From: Paenibacillus sp. PL2-23
Lineage (GTDB): Bacteria > Bacillota > Bacilli > Paenibacillales > Paenibacillaceae
NCBI RefSeq assembly: GCF_040834005.1
Contig: NZ_CP162129.1
Coordinates: 4,116,001 to 4,180,000, forward strand
Length of the DNA stretch: 64,000 nt
Reading direction: 5' to 3'
Below the pieces are notes generated by a model. It searched no databases. It had not been told where the DNA came from and saw nothing but the letters and a program-made list of their open reading frames with translations. Shown here piece by piece: positions 27,272-36,178 of this stretch; within the stretch, counting starts at the first letter, position 1; each line of letters begins with the position of its first letter. The translations under genes and the position numbers were made by a program.

Positions 27272-28222
27272 TTATTTGGCGCTTGCACAGGAGCCGGACG
27301 ATTCCGCGTCGTAATAGTCCGGCGCAATCGCGATCTCCTCAGCGGCCATAGCGGCGTGAGCGGAGTCCGTCTGCTCATACGCATGATAAGAGCTGCGAAC
27401 GAGCGGACCCGATTCCACATGTCGGAAGCCGCGCTTCTTGCCCTCTTCCTTAAGCGATTTGAATTCGTCCGGGTGAACATAACGAACGATAGGAAGATGC
27501 TTCGGCGTAGGCTGCAAATATTGGCCAAGGGTTAGAATGTTGCAGTCAACCGCGCGCAGATCATCCATGGCTTGCAGGATTTCCTCGCGCTCCTCGCCGA
27601 CACCAAGCATAATGCTGGATTTGGTCGGGATCTTGGGCTTCATCTCTTTGGCACGGCGCAGAAGCTCCAGGGAGCGCTTGTATTTCGCTTTGGCACGCAC
27701 GCGGTCGGACAGCCGCTCCACGGTTTCAATATTGTGATTCAGAATGTCGGGATTGGCGTCCATAACGACCTGCAGGGCATCCCAGTTGCCCATGAAATCC
27801 GGAATGAGCACCTCGACGCGGCAGAAAGGCAGGCGCTGGCGAATCGCCCGGATCGTTGCGGCGAATATCGAAGCTCCTCCGTCCTTCAGGTCATCCCGCG
27901 CGACGGAGGTGACCACGCAGTGCTGCAGTCCCATCTGCTCCGCAGCTTCTGCCACACGCTCCGGCTCCGCTGTGTCAAGCTCAGTCGGCATTCCGGTCTT
28001 GACCGCGCAGAACCGGCAGGCGCGCGTGCATATATCCCCCAGAATCATAAAGGTCGCGGTGCGGTTCGACCAGCATTCATATATGTTGGGACAGCGTGCT
28101 TCCTCGCATACCGTATGCAGCGTCTTGCCGCGCATCATTTCCTTTATTTCGGCATAGTTGCCGTCAGTCGTTAATTTTATACGAAGCCAGTCCGGCTTTT
28201 GAAGCTTCTCGCGTTGTTTCAT
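27272..28222 (-). CDS. lipA: Lipoyl synthase
   Basis: Radical-SAM enzyme inserting two sulfurs into protein-bound octanoate. Both clusters are visible: [12 protein letters not shown] (auxiliary cluster, C39-x4-C44-x5-C50 pattern) and [10 protein letters not shown] (SAM cluster CxxxCxxC). The C-terminal [12 protein letters not shown] contains the conserved Ser ligand. 316 residues, with about 25 extra C-terminal residues rich in Ala and acidic groups. Operon with yutD, as in Bacillus, where lipA is called yutB. Confidence 0.96.
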   Translation of the reverse strand: MKQREKLQKPDWLRIKLTTDGNYAEIKEMMRGKTLHTVCEEARCPNIYECWSNRTATFMILGDICTRACRFCAVKTGMPTELDTAEPERVAEAAEQMGLQHCVVTSVARDDLKDGGASIFAATIRAIRQRLPFCRVEVLIPDFMGNWDALQVVMDANPDILNHNIETVERLSDRVRAKAKYKRSLELLRRAKEMKPKIPTKSSIMLGVGEEREEILQAMDDLRAVDCNILTLGQYLQPTPKHLPIVRYVHPDEFKSLKEEGKKRGFRHVESGPLVRSSYHAYEQTDSAHAAMAAEEIAIAPDYYDAESSGSCASAK

Positions 28223-28269
28223 TGCTATTCCCTGCTTTCACGTTCAGTTATAAGTTACGCATTGCCAAC

Positions 28270-28299
28270 ATTATAACACGACTATTAGCGAAAAAGTAA
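28270..28299 (-). promoter_or_regulatory. Promoter upstream of lipA
   Basis: Minus strand TTACTT (28294-28299), 18-nt spacer, then TATAAT (28270-28275) with TG at the extended -10. It lies about 48 nt before the lipA ATG. Confidence 0.6.
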
Positions 28300-28371
28300 T
28301 GACAAGGCTGAAGCGGAAGTCTCTTAATCCATAGTTTATCGGAATACGATCTATCGAAATTTGATATATGT

Positions 28372-29175
28372 TTATTCGTCACGCTTCCCATTGATTCCCC
28401 GCCCGTAAGTCTCCTGATAGGAGCTGGGTGTGCAGCCAGCGTATTTTTTGAAAATGGCGATAAAATATTTATAATCCTTGAAGCCAACATCAACCGCGAT
28501 CGCATAAACCTTTTCATCGCTTTGCTGGAGCATCTCCATGGCTTTCTGAATACGATAACGATTCAGGAAATCATTGAAAGTGTAAGACGTTTCACTTTTA
28601 AACTTCTGGTTCAGGTACGTCGCGCTTACCTCCAGCTTCTCCACTAGATCCTTGATGCTGATCTTCTCTGCATAATGCTCCTGCACATATTGAAGCATCT
28701 TTGTTACATAACGGGTCGACTTGCCCGGCAACTTCATGACTGAAGCCCGCAGAGCTTCTCCGCCCCCCGCCTCGGAGGTCTTCAATACAGCGTATTGACG
28801 CTTCATCTCGACCTGCCTTTTGGCACGCTCCAGTGCGGCCAGAAGCTGTTCCTGTTCCAATGGCTTAAGCAGATACTCTGTGACGCCAAGCCGGATGGCA
28901 TCCTTAGCAAGACGGAATTCATCGTAGCCCGACAGGATGATGTAGCTGCAAGTGGCTTCCTCTACGCTATGCTCGATCATCGAGATGCCGTCCATCAGCG
29001 GCATGTTGACGTCGACAATAACGATGTCTGGACGGAGCGCAGCTATCTGTCGCAGGCCTTCTTCTCCATTCTCCGCTTCCCCGACCACCACACAGCCCGC
29101 TCTCATCCAGTCAAAGGTAAAGCGAAGCCCCTTCCGTATCATTTCTTCATCTTCCACCAGCAGTACCTTGAACAT
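28372..29175 (-). CDS. YesN-type response regulator (REC plus AraC HTH)
   Basis: 267 residues. REC domain 1-120 with the phospho-acceptor Asp55 in DIVIVDVNMPLMDG and Lys near 105 (EYLLKPLEQ), a linker, then a C-terminal AraC-type double HTH (about 165-262). The ATG at 29175 is 6 nt after AAGGAGG; an ATG at 29181 abuts that site. It overlaps the kinase gene by 29 nt and would regulate transcription in response to it, probably of the ABC transporter upstream. Confidence 0.92.
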   Translation of the reverse strand: MFKVLLVEDEEMIRKGLRFTFDWMRAGCVVVGEAENGEEGLRQIAALRPDIVIVDVNMPLMDGISMIEHSVEEATCSYIILSGYDEFRLAKDAIRLGVTEYLLKPLEQEQLLAALERAKRQVEMKRQYAVLKTSEAGGGEALRASVMKLPGKSTRYVTKMLQYVQEHYAEKISIKDLVEKLEVSATYLNQKFKSETSYTFNDFLNRYRIQKAMEMLQQSDEKVYAIAVDVGFKDYKYFIAIFKKYAGCTPSSYQETYGRGINGKRDE

Positions 29176-30862
29176 CCCCATCCTCCTTCCGATACGGCAG
29201 CACGAATGTTACGATCGTACCCACCCCTGGGGTGCTGTCTATCTGAATACCGTAACGATCCCCGTACATCAGCACTAATCTTCTGTGCAGGTTATGCAGT
29301 CCGATATGCGGCGCACGGTTGTTCTGAGACAGCATGATCTCACGTACCTCTTGCAGCCGATCACTGTTCATGCCTCCTCCATTATCCTTCACCTCGAGGA
29401 CAAGATCTTCATCCATTACGTAACCCGCCACCTCGATCGAGACGAATTGACGCTGGCGATAGCCGTATTTGATTGCATTCTCAATAACGGGCTGCAGCAT
29501 CAGCCTCGGCACAAGTGCCAACTTAGCAGACTCTTCGACATGCTCCTGATAGCTAAGCCTATCCTTGAACCGCATCTGCTGAAGCTTCATATAGCCTGCT
29601 ATATATTCCAAATCGGTGCCAAGCACCACTTGATCGTGTTCATTGCCAATACTATAGCGCAAGTGACGGGACAGCGTAAGTACAATATCCTGAGCCAGCT
29701 TGTCATCGACAACGATTGCATATCTAAGCATCTCCAGCACGTTGAATATAAAATGGGGGTGGAACTGCGACTGAAGATGCTTCACTTCAATGACCCGTCG
29801 CAAATCCGACAGCTCCTCGTTTTGGGCTATCAGCTCATTGAGCCGTCTCAGCATCAAATTATATTGATTCGCAAGTGTATCGAATTCATCTCCGGTTCCG
29901 ATATAGACATACGCAGCCATATTGCCAGCTTGCAGCTCCCTGACCGCGTACGTCAGCTTATCGATTGCGCGCGATTGGCGAGTGGAGATCAATCGGGCGG
30001 AATAGCGGATAAGCAGCCATAGCAACACGCTTGCCAGGGCAAAGAAAACCGCCAATGACAAATAGGCAGCATAATTCCATGGGGCCGCACTGAGTGTGTA
30101 GATTTGCCATCCCGAGTTAGTCACTTGCGTCAGCTTGCTGTAATACCGCCCTTTGTCGACCCAAACAAAGCCCTGAGGCTCATCTGCCAGGCTGTATTTG
30201 TTCATTAGCCCCCGTGTCACATGGCTCGTGGTTGCAATAATATTATGATAGGAGTCAGTTACGACGGCAATTTCGTTATTTTGCACAAAAACAAGCTTCT
30301 GAAAGTCTTCCTCATACAGTTGATAAATCAAATAACCGGCGATCCCATTTTCACTCTGGATTGCTCTGGCAAAGGTATAGACGGTATAACGGTCTTGGGT
30401 GAAGCGGATTTGATTGCTCTCTGCAAGCGAGGTCACTCCCTGTCGCTCCATTCGAAGGATGATAGCCTGCAGAGCCTGATCCGTCGATTCCGAGCCGTAG
30501 TTGGCGGAGGCTGCCAGAATAGTGCCCTCTGGGCTAAGGATGTGCATGATGCTTTTCACCTACTGGCGGCTGTTGAAGGTATAGAAACGTTCAAATAATT
30601 CCGGACCACCTCGGCCCGATTCTGCAAAGGAAATAAAGACTCCTTGCTGGGCCGCTTCATGCATCTCCTTAATATAGGATGCGTACACATTCTCCATCGC
30701 TGATTCGATTTTTTTGCCGGCATTAGACGTCTGGTTTACTAATAGCAGCTTTGAATTAATCATCATGAACAGCAGGAAGAGGACGAACAATATCGAGATC
30801 GGTACAAGCGTATGCAGCAGGAACATCCGGCGCAACGAATCCTTGAAGCTCCTTTTAACCAT
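29147..30862 (-). pseudogene. YesM-type sensor histidine kinase interrupted by an in-frame amber codon
   Basis: Two parts in the same frame: 30862-30563 encodes 100 residues (membrane anchor, extracytoplasmic start ending FYTFNSRQ), then TAG at 30560-30562, then 470 residues opening VKSIMHILSPEGT. The second part has a membrane helix (about 165-185), HAMP-like linker, H-box QSQFHPHFIFN, N-box PVIENAIKYGY and ATPase G-boxes. The join is seamless, so this was one 571-residue kinase. The GTG after the stop has no ribosome site and would give a protein lacking its first membrane anchor. A recent nonsense mutation, a sequencing error or readthrough are all possible. Confidence 0.8.
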
Positions 30863-30926
30863 TGCCCCTCCCCTTTCATGTGCACAGCATAATACGGAGA
30901 ATACCCAATAAGTCTCTGAATGGACA

Positions 30927-30960
30927 AAAGGCCGGAACTCGCTTTCGCGAGCCCGGTCCA
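30927..30960 (-). terminator. Terminator after the ABC transporter operon
   Basis: Minus strand: GGGCTCGC, GAAA loop, GCGAGTTC (8 bp with two G-U pairs), extended by GC-rich flanks, then CCTTTTG. It sits right after the permease stop codon, so the downstream two-component genes probably have a separate promoter in 30863-30926. Confidence 0.7.
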
Positions 30961-30962
30961 GA

Positions 30963-32615
30963 CTACATGGTCACTTCTTTTTTGCCCGACAGCTTGAAGA
31001 ACAAGAGCAGCGAAATAACTGTGATGAACGTCAGCATCGTGGACAAAGCGGCTGCTACGCCGTAATTGCCCCGGACGACCTCTGTATAGACAGCAACAGT
31101 CATCGTTCTCGTGTTCCCCGTGTAGAGAATGATCGAAGTACTAAGTTCAGTTATAATACTGATCCAGCTTATAATAGCGCCGGCGAATACGCCGGATATC
31201 ATCATTGGAACCGTAATCTTAAAGAAGGTTCTCATCGTGGAGGACCCTAGGCTGATTGCCGCTTCTTCAATGCTGTCGCTTACTTGGTGCAGTACGGCTG
31301 CACTGGAGCGAATTGTGTAAGGCAAGCGCCGGATGGCGAAAGCGGCAATAAGAATGATCATCGTTCCGCTGAGTACAAGCGGCGGCTTGTTAAAGGTGAC
31401 GAGCAACGCAATACCCAGAATCGAGCCTGGCACGATATACGGCAGCATCGTGAAGGTATCCAGCAGGTTTGCGACTGCGCCCTTACGCTTCACCGTTACA
31501 TAGGCAATCAGCATAGCAGCAAGAGTAATAATCACTATCGTAATGCCCGCCATTATAAAGGTATTATATATGGAATCCCCTACCTTCGAGAAGGCAGCTC
31601 TGTAGCTATCAAGTGAATATCCATCTACAAAAATTTTACCCGACGTCTTCTGGAAGGACGTGTACGCGACATATGCTTGCGGCATCATCGCCAGAACCGT
31701 GAACAGGTAGACATAGATATGAGCCGCAACATTCGCCGCTCCCTTCAGCTTCTTAGGCTCAATGGGATTAAGCGCGCTCATGCTGTAGGATTTCCGGTTC
31801 GCTACGAATTTCTGCAGCAAGAATACAGCTGTCGCGAATACGACCACAATAACGCTAATTGCCGCGGCGAATCCGTCGTCGCCTCCGACTTCACTAATAA
31901 ACTCATTAAAGATGAGGACCGGTACCGTACGGAAGCCCTCGCCGATCAGCATCGGCGTACCGAAATCCGCAAAGGCTCGCATGAAGACGAGCAAGCCGCC
32001 CGCAAGCAGTGTTGGCGTAATGAGCGGTACGAGAATCTTCCACATCTTCCGAAGGCCAGTGCAGTTCATACTTTCCGCTGCTTCCATAAGTGAATTATCG
32101 ACATTCTTCAGCGCCCCGGATACATACATAAATATAAGCGGAGACAATTGCAGAGTGAGTACAAGCAGAATGCCGGAGAACCCATAGATATCAGGCATGC
32201 GGAAGCCAAATACATCATAGAAAAAGTTCGTCAAAACGCCATTTCGTCCCAGCAGCAGAATCCAGGCGTACGCTCCAATGAACGGAGCGGACATCGACGA
32301 GATCAAAATCAGAATACGAATGGTGCCGCTTCCTTTGATCTTGGCTATTGTCATCATATAAGCGAGTGGACCCGCTACTATAATGGATAGCAAAGTAACG
32401 CATACCGTCACCTTTATACTGTTCCAAACGGCGTTCATATAATAGGCTTTACTGAAAAACTTCGTAAAATAAGCCAAGGAAAACTCGCCTGTCGTGCCGT
32501 CGAAAAAGCTCTTGATCAGCAGCATGAACAGCGGCAACGCCAGAAAGATCAAATATCCTGCAAAAATAACAAACGTGATGAGCGACCAAATGTCCCACCG
32601 TTTCATGCGGTTCAT
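30963..32615 (-). CDS. ABC transporter permease, two fused permease domains (FbpB/AfuB type)
   Basis: 550 residues with about twelve membrane segments in two BPD_transp_1 halves. EAA-type loops are visible: EAAESMNCTGLRKMWKILVPLITP (split, about 178-201) and EAAISLGSSTMRTFFKITVPMM (about 447-468). This fused layout is that of iron(III), phosphoglycerate, hexose-phosphate and thiamine-type importers. It overlaps the ATPase gene by 4 nt. Confidence 0.9.
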   Translation of the reverse strand: MNRMKRWDIWSLITFVIFAGYLIFLALPLFMLLIKSFFDGTTGEFSLAYFTKFFSKAYYMNAVWNSIKVTVCVTLLSIIVAGPLAYMMTIAKIKGSGTIRILILISSMSAPFIGAYAWILLLGRNGVLTNFFYDVFGFRMPDIYGFSGILLVLTLQLSPLIFMYVSGALKNVDNSLMEAAESMNCTGLRKMWKILVPLITPTLLAGGLLVFMRAFADFGTPMLIGEGFRTVPVLIFNEFISEVGGDDGFAAAISVIVVVFATAVFLLQKFVANRKSYSMSALNPIEPKKLKGAANVAAHIYVYLFTVLAMMPQAYVAYTSFQKTSGKIFVDGYSLDSYRAAFSKVGDSIYNTFIMAGITIVIITLAAMLIAYVTVKRKGAVANLLDTFTMLPYIVPGSILGIALLVTFNKPPLVLSGTMIILIAAFAIRRLPYTIRSSAAVLHQVSDSIEEAAISLGSSTMRTFFKITVPMMISGVFAGAIISWISIITELSTSIILYTGNTRTMTVAVYTEVVRGNYGVAAALSTMLTFITVISLLLFFKLSGKKEVTM

Positions 32616-33727
32616 TGTCCTGTCCCCCGATTGAGGTTGCGCTCACCTGTAGCATCATACACATTAATCGTATCGGACAGTATCGCAAGGCGTACCGTTT
32701 GGCCAATCTCTGCTGATTCGGCTGAAGTCGATTGTTGGATAACCTCGACCTCTTGTCCGTTGTCGAGCAATACGATCAAGTGCGTATTCAGACCAAGGAA
32801 AACATTGTTGATGACTTTGCCCGCAAGCCCTCTTCCGTCTTTGGACACGACAAGCTCCTCTGGCCTTACGGAAAGTCGGATAGAGATGGATTCTCCAGAT
32901 TTCGCTTCTATCCCAAGCTCCGGCATGAACAGCGAATAATCGCGTCCTACGCGAACCGCTGCGCTTCCGCTTTCGTCTATCTCCAGCTTGGCGTCGATGA
33001 CGTTCGTACGACCGATAAACGTTGCGACGAACAGATTCGCCGGACGTTGATAAATGTCTCTTGGCGTTCCAATTTGCTGAATTACACCTGAATTCATAAC
33101 TGCAATACGATCGGAAACCGCCATTGCCTCTTCCTGGTCATGGGTCACATAAACCGTCGTAATGCCAACTTCCCGCTGAATGGATTTGATGGCATTACGC
33201 ATGTCTACGCGCAGCTTGGCATCCAGGTTAGACAGCGGCTCATCCATTAGCAGTACGTCCGGATTAATCACGATCGCTCTGGCTAGCGCCACACGTTGCT
33301 GTTGTCCGCCCGACAAATTTTTGGGCATTCTATCCCTGTATTGATCGATTTGCACCGTGTACAGCATCTCACTAACTCGGCGCTGCTGCTCCGATTTCGC
33401 AACTTTGCGGTTTTGCAGGCCGAAAGCCACGTTCTCCGACACGCTGAGATGAGGGAAAATTGCATAATTCTGAAATACCATTCCAATGTTCCTTTTTCCC
33501 GGGGGAACATCATTCATAATGCTGTCATTGAAAGCAAGCGCTCCGCCTTCTATGCTGTTGAAGCCCGCCACCATGCGAAGCAATGTTGTTTTCCCGCAGC
33601 CCGAAGGACCCAGAAGGGTGAAGAACTCACCCTTCTGTATATCCAGATTCAGCTCGGGGATAACGGTGGTGTCGCCATATTTTTTCACGATGTCCTTAAA
33701 CGATATCGCAACGCTCATGTTATGCAC
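32612..33727 (-). CDS. ABC transporter ATP-binding protein (FbpC/PotA type)
   Basis: 371 residues. Walker A LGPSGCGKTTLL (39-50), signature LSGGQQQRVALARA, Walker B VLLMDEPLSNLD and the H-loop TVYVTHDQEEA are complete, followed by a C-terminal TOBE domain (about 280-355). It drives the fused permease encoded next. The GTG at 33727 lies 6 nt after AAGGG; an ATG at 33718 (MSVAISFKD) is an alternative start. Confidence 0.93.
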   Translation of the reverse strand: MHNMSVAISFKDIVKKYGDTTVIPELNLDIQKGEFFTLLGPSGCGKTTLLRMVAGFNSIEGGALAFNDSIMNDVPPGKRNIGMVFQNYAIFPHLSVSENVAFGLQNRKVAKSEQQRRVSEMLYTVQIDQYRDRMPKNLSGGQQQRVALARAIVINPDVLLMDEPLSNLDAKLRVDMRNAIKSIQREVGITTVYVTHDQEEAMAVSDRIAVMNSGVIQQIGTPRDIYQRPANLFVATFIGRTNVIDAKLEIDESGSAAVRVGRDYSLFMPELGIEAKSGESISIRLSVRPEELVVSKDGRGLAGKVINNVFLGLNTHLIVLLDNGQEVEVIQQSTSAESAEIGQTVRLAILSDTINVYDATGERNLNRGTGQ

Positions 33728-33760
33728 CCGCTTCCCTTCTATTCTGTGTACTTAACTCTC

Positions 33761-34792
33761 TTATTTCGTAATTTCGGTGAACAGGTCTGTGTAGCGTTCT
33801 ACAATCAATGATTTATTTTCTGCAACATAAGCCACATCTTCTTCAATCACTTTAATTTGATCAATGGGCGTCATGAATTCACTGATTGCAGCATTGGCGC
33901 GAAGCGGACGATTTGTTGTTTGTTGTCCAAGCGCATCTTGGCCTTCCTTGGAGATCAGATAATCAATGAATTTTTTCGCATTTTCCTGATTGGCGGAGCC
34001 TTTCACGAGTCCTGCGCCTGCATCGAGGAACACCGCGCCTTCCTTAGGAAACACAACCTTCACAGGAGCGCCGTCCTTCACATAGCTGACAGCGGGATCT
34101 TCATAAGTCAGAGCAACAACATATTCACCGTCGGCAACGCTCTTATGAGCCTTGCTTGAGCTGCCTGCAATTTTACCGTCAATGTTCTCCAGCAGCTTGG
34201 CTACGTAATCCCAGCCCGCGTCGGATGTGTAGTCGCCGCCGATTGCTTTCAGCATGTTAGTCAGCTGTGCAAAGGCCGAGCTGGAGTTAGCAGGGTCCGC
34301 CATCGCAATCTTGCCCTTCAGGGCCGGATTCAACAGATCTTCATAGCCGTTGATTTCAAGGTCGCCCGCCAGGTTGGTGTTCACCAGCAATACGCTGCCG
34401 TCCGATACGACGGGTGTCATGACTCCCCATTTGTTCTGATGGCCCTCCATCAAATCCTTATCGTTCGGCGAAATGTATTCCTCGAACAGATCTGCATTGT
34501 CCCTGTATAACGCGTAAGCGCCTCCAAATAAAACGTCGGCATAAGGATTTGCTTTCTCCGACTGAATTCGCTTGATCAGCTCGCCGCTGCCGGCGGATAC
34601 CAACTCCACCGTAATGCCTGTCTGTTTCTCGAACGATGGAATTAGCGCATTCAGCATCGCTTCACTATTCGGCGTATAGATCACCAGTTTGTTCGAACCG
34701 CTCGATTCGCCGTTGTTCGAGCCTGCGCCACATGCCGCGAGCACTGCAATCAACATTGTTAGAATAATTGACGTACTCAACCACTTTTTCAT
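33761..34792 (-). CDS. Extracellular solute-binding lipoprotein (FbpA/AfuA type)
   Basis: 343 residues with signal peptide and lipobox LAACG (Cys near 21). NKLVIYTPNSEAMLNALIP and the later KEGAVFLDAGAGLVKGS are typical of the family that holds iron(III), 2-aminoethylphosphonate and sugar-phosphate binders. Automatic tools often call such genes iron transporters; AfuA proved to bind hexose phosphates and HptA works with a YesN/YesM-type system, so the two-component neighbours favour a phosphorylated sugar. Ligand cannot be read from the sequence. First gene of the operon. Confidence 0.87.
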   Translation of the reverse strand: MKKWLSTSIILTMLIAVLAACGAGSNNGESSGSNKLVIYTPNSEAMLNALIPSFEKQTGITVELVSAGSGELIKRIQSEKANPYADVLFGGAYALYRDNADLFEEYISPNDKDLMEGHQNKWGVMTPVVSDGSVLLVNTNLAGDLEINGYEDLLNPALKGKIAMADPANSSSAFAQLTNMLKAIGGDYTSDAGWDYVAKLLENIDGKIAGSSSKAHKSVADGEYVVALTYEDPAVSYVKDGAPVKVVFPKEGAVFLDAGAGLVKGSANQENAKKFIDYLISKEGQDALGQQTTNRPLRANAAISEFMTPIDQIKVIEEDVAYVAENKSLIVERYTDLFTEITK

Positions 34793-34837
34793 TATTCCTT
34801 CACCCCTTGTTTGAATGTAGATTCATTCTAATCTCAA

Positions 34838-34851
34838 TGTAAGCGCATTAA
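34838..34851 (-). promoter_or_regulatory. cre-like site upstream of the ABC transporter operon
   Basis: TGTAAGCGCATTAA differs from the cre consensus TGWAANCGNTNWCA at two positions. It lies about 45-60 nt upstream of the binding-protein ATG, a fitting place for CcpA repression. Weak match, location suggestive. Confidence 0.35.
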
Positions 34852-35028
34852 AATCCTATAATTCAACACAATCATCTAAGATTCACAACCATTTGTAGTA
34901 TGGCGTCACTATACATTTGTTCAGGCAGCTTATCAAATCGCAAACAACAAATCATTTTTATGGATAAAAATCACACTCCTGCAAATGATATTTCTATGTC
35001 CGTCCATGCTTTTGAAAGGGTGAGAGTA

Positions 35029-36090
35029 GTGAAGGGTAAGGGTTATTTCTCAATGACAGCCGCAGTAACGTCATTATCACTTCTATTCAGTCCTGCTGGT
35101 CACACCGCAGCGGCGTCAAAGCCCATGGCCATCAGCCAAAAGGGTGCTTTCGTTAGTACCAATAGGCAAGTCCAAGACCAAATCGACATTCGGCGTGAGC
35201 TGTATGACAATCTGAGCACCGTCACTGGCGTGGATTGGTACTGGATTGCAGCCGTTGACCAATACGAGAGGACCATATCCAAAGCGCGCCCCAAGGCGCG
35301 CCCTCAGCTAGGCCAGACGGTCGGCGTCTTCATTGAGCCCGAGCGCTGGGCTGGGGAGCTGAACCCCGATACGGAGGATATGCTGCCGGTCTCCATCTCA
35401 TGGTTCCAAGGCATAGGAAGGGATGGAGACGGCAATGGCCTTGCGGAGCGCTCAAGCGACTTCGACCTGCTCTATTCGCTGATTACTTACGCTTCCGCGC
35501 AAGGCACGAACGACGAGAGATTCCCGATCGGGCTGTGGGAATATTACCGGAACGGCCGCTCCGTCAAGCGCATCTCGCAGTTCGCCAAGCTGTACAAGCA
35601 TTACGGCAAGCTTGATTTGTTCGAGCATGCGTTCCCGTTGCCTCTTCGGTCCTCTTATTCGTACAGGGACACCTGGGGAGACAAGCGGGGCTGGGGCGGC
35701 CGGCGCGTTCATGAAGGCACCGACATATTCGCCGGCCATGGCACGCCCGTTAGAAGCACCTGCTACGGCGTCATTGAAATTAAGGGGTGGAATAAATACG
35801 GCGGCTGGCGTATTGGCATTCGCGACTTAAACAATCATTACCATTACTACGCTCATCTATCCGGCTTCGACAAGGGGCTGAACGTCGGCGATATCGTCGA
35901 ACCCGGCCAGGTCGTGGGCTGGGTAGGCTCCTCCGGCTACGGCAAGCCGGGGACAAGCGGCAAATTTCCGCCGCATCTGCATTACGGCATTTACATCGAT
36001 CGCGGTCTTCTGGAATGGGCCTTCGATCCCTATCCTCAGCTTCGCAGATGGGAGCAGCAGGAGCGCAAACGTCTTCGCTCCAAGCGTTAA
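35029..36090 (+). CDS. lytH: M23 peptidase, LytH-like (sporulation)
   Basis: 353 residues from the GTG at 35029, five nt after AAAGGGTGAG; the open frame further upstream lacks a start with a ribosome site. A signal peptide (SLLFSPAGHTAAA) precedes about 190 residues specific to this subgroup and a LytM/M23 domain (about 225-340) with zinc ligands in HEGTDIFAGHG, HYYAHL and HLHYGI. LytH is an L-Ala-D-Glu endopeptidase that trims spore cortex peptidoglycan. Position next to yunB matches B. subtilis (yunA-yunB). Confidence 0.87.
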   Translation: MKGKGYFSMTAAVTSLSLLFSPAGHTAAASKPMAISQKGAFVSTNRQVQDQIDIRRELYDNLSTVTGVDWYWIAAVDQYERTISKARPKARPQLGQTVGVFIEPERWAGELNPDTEDMLPVSISWFQGIGRDGDGNGLAERSSDFDLLYSLITYASAQGTNDERFPIGLWEYYRNGRSVKRISQFAKLYKHYGKLDLFEHAFPLPLRSSYSYRDTWGDKRGWGGRRVHEGTDIFAGHGTPVRSTCYGVIEIKGWNKYGGWRIGIRDLNNHYHYYAHLSGFDKGLNVGDIVEPGQVVGWVGSSGYGKPGTSGKFPPHLHYGIYIDRGLLEWAFDPYPQLRRWEQQERKRLRSKR

Positions 36091-36109
36091 TAATGTAACT
36101 AGAAAAAAA

Positions 36110-36161
36110 CCGCAGCTTTATATTCAAGCATCTACGCCTGAATAAAAGCTGCGGGATTTTT
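36110..36161. terminator. Convergent terminator between lytH and yunB
   Basis: CCGCAGCTTTtATTCA-type arms (36110-36126 and 36139-36154) form a long stem; TTTTT follows on plus and seven A precede it, so it should work for both convergent genes. Confidence 0.85.
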
Positions 36162-36178
36162 CTGTATGGGGTATTCGC

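Noticed and set aside
29147..30559. Kinase C-terminal part as an independent gene starting at GTG
   Set aside because: No ribosome site before the GTG, and the upstream 100 residues continue the same domain in the same frame.
35400..35830. Several short frames on both strands inside lytH
   Set aside because: All lie within the M23 peptidase gene and have no start signals.
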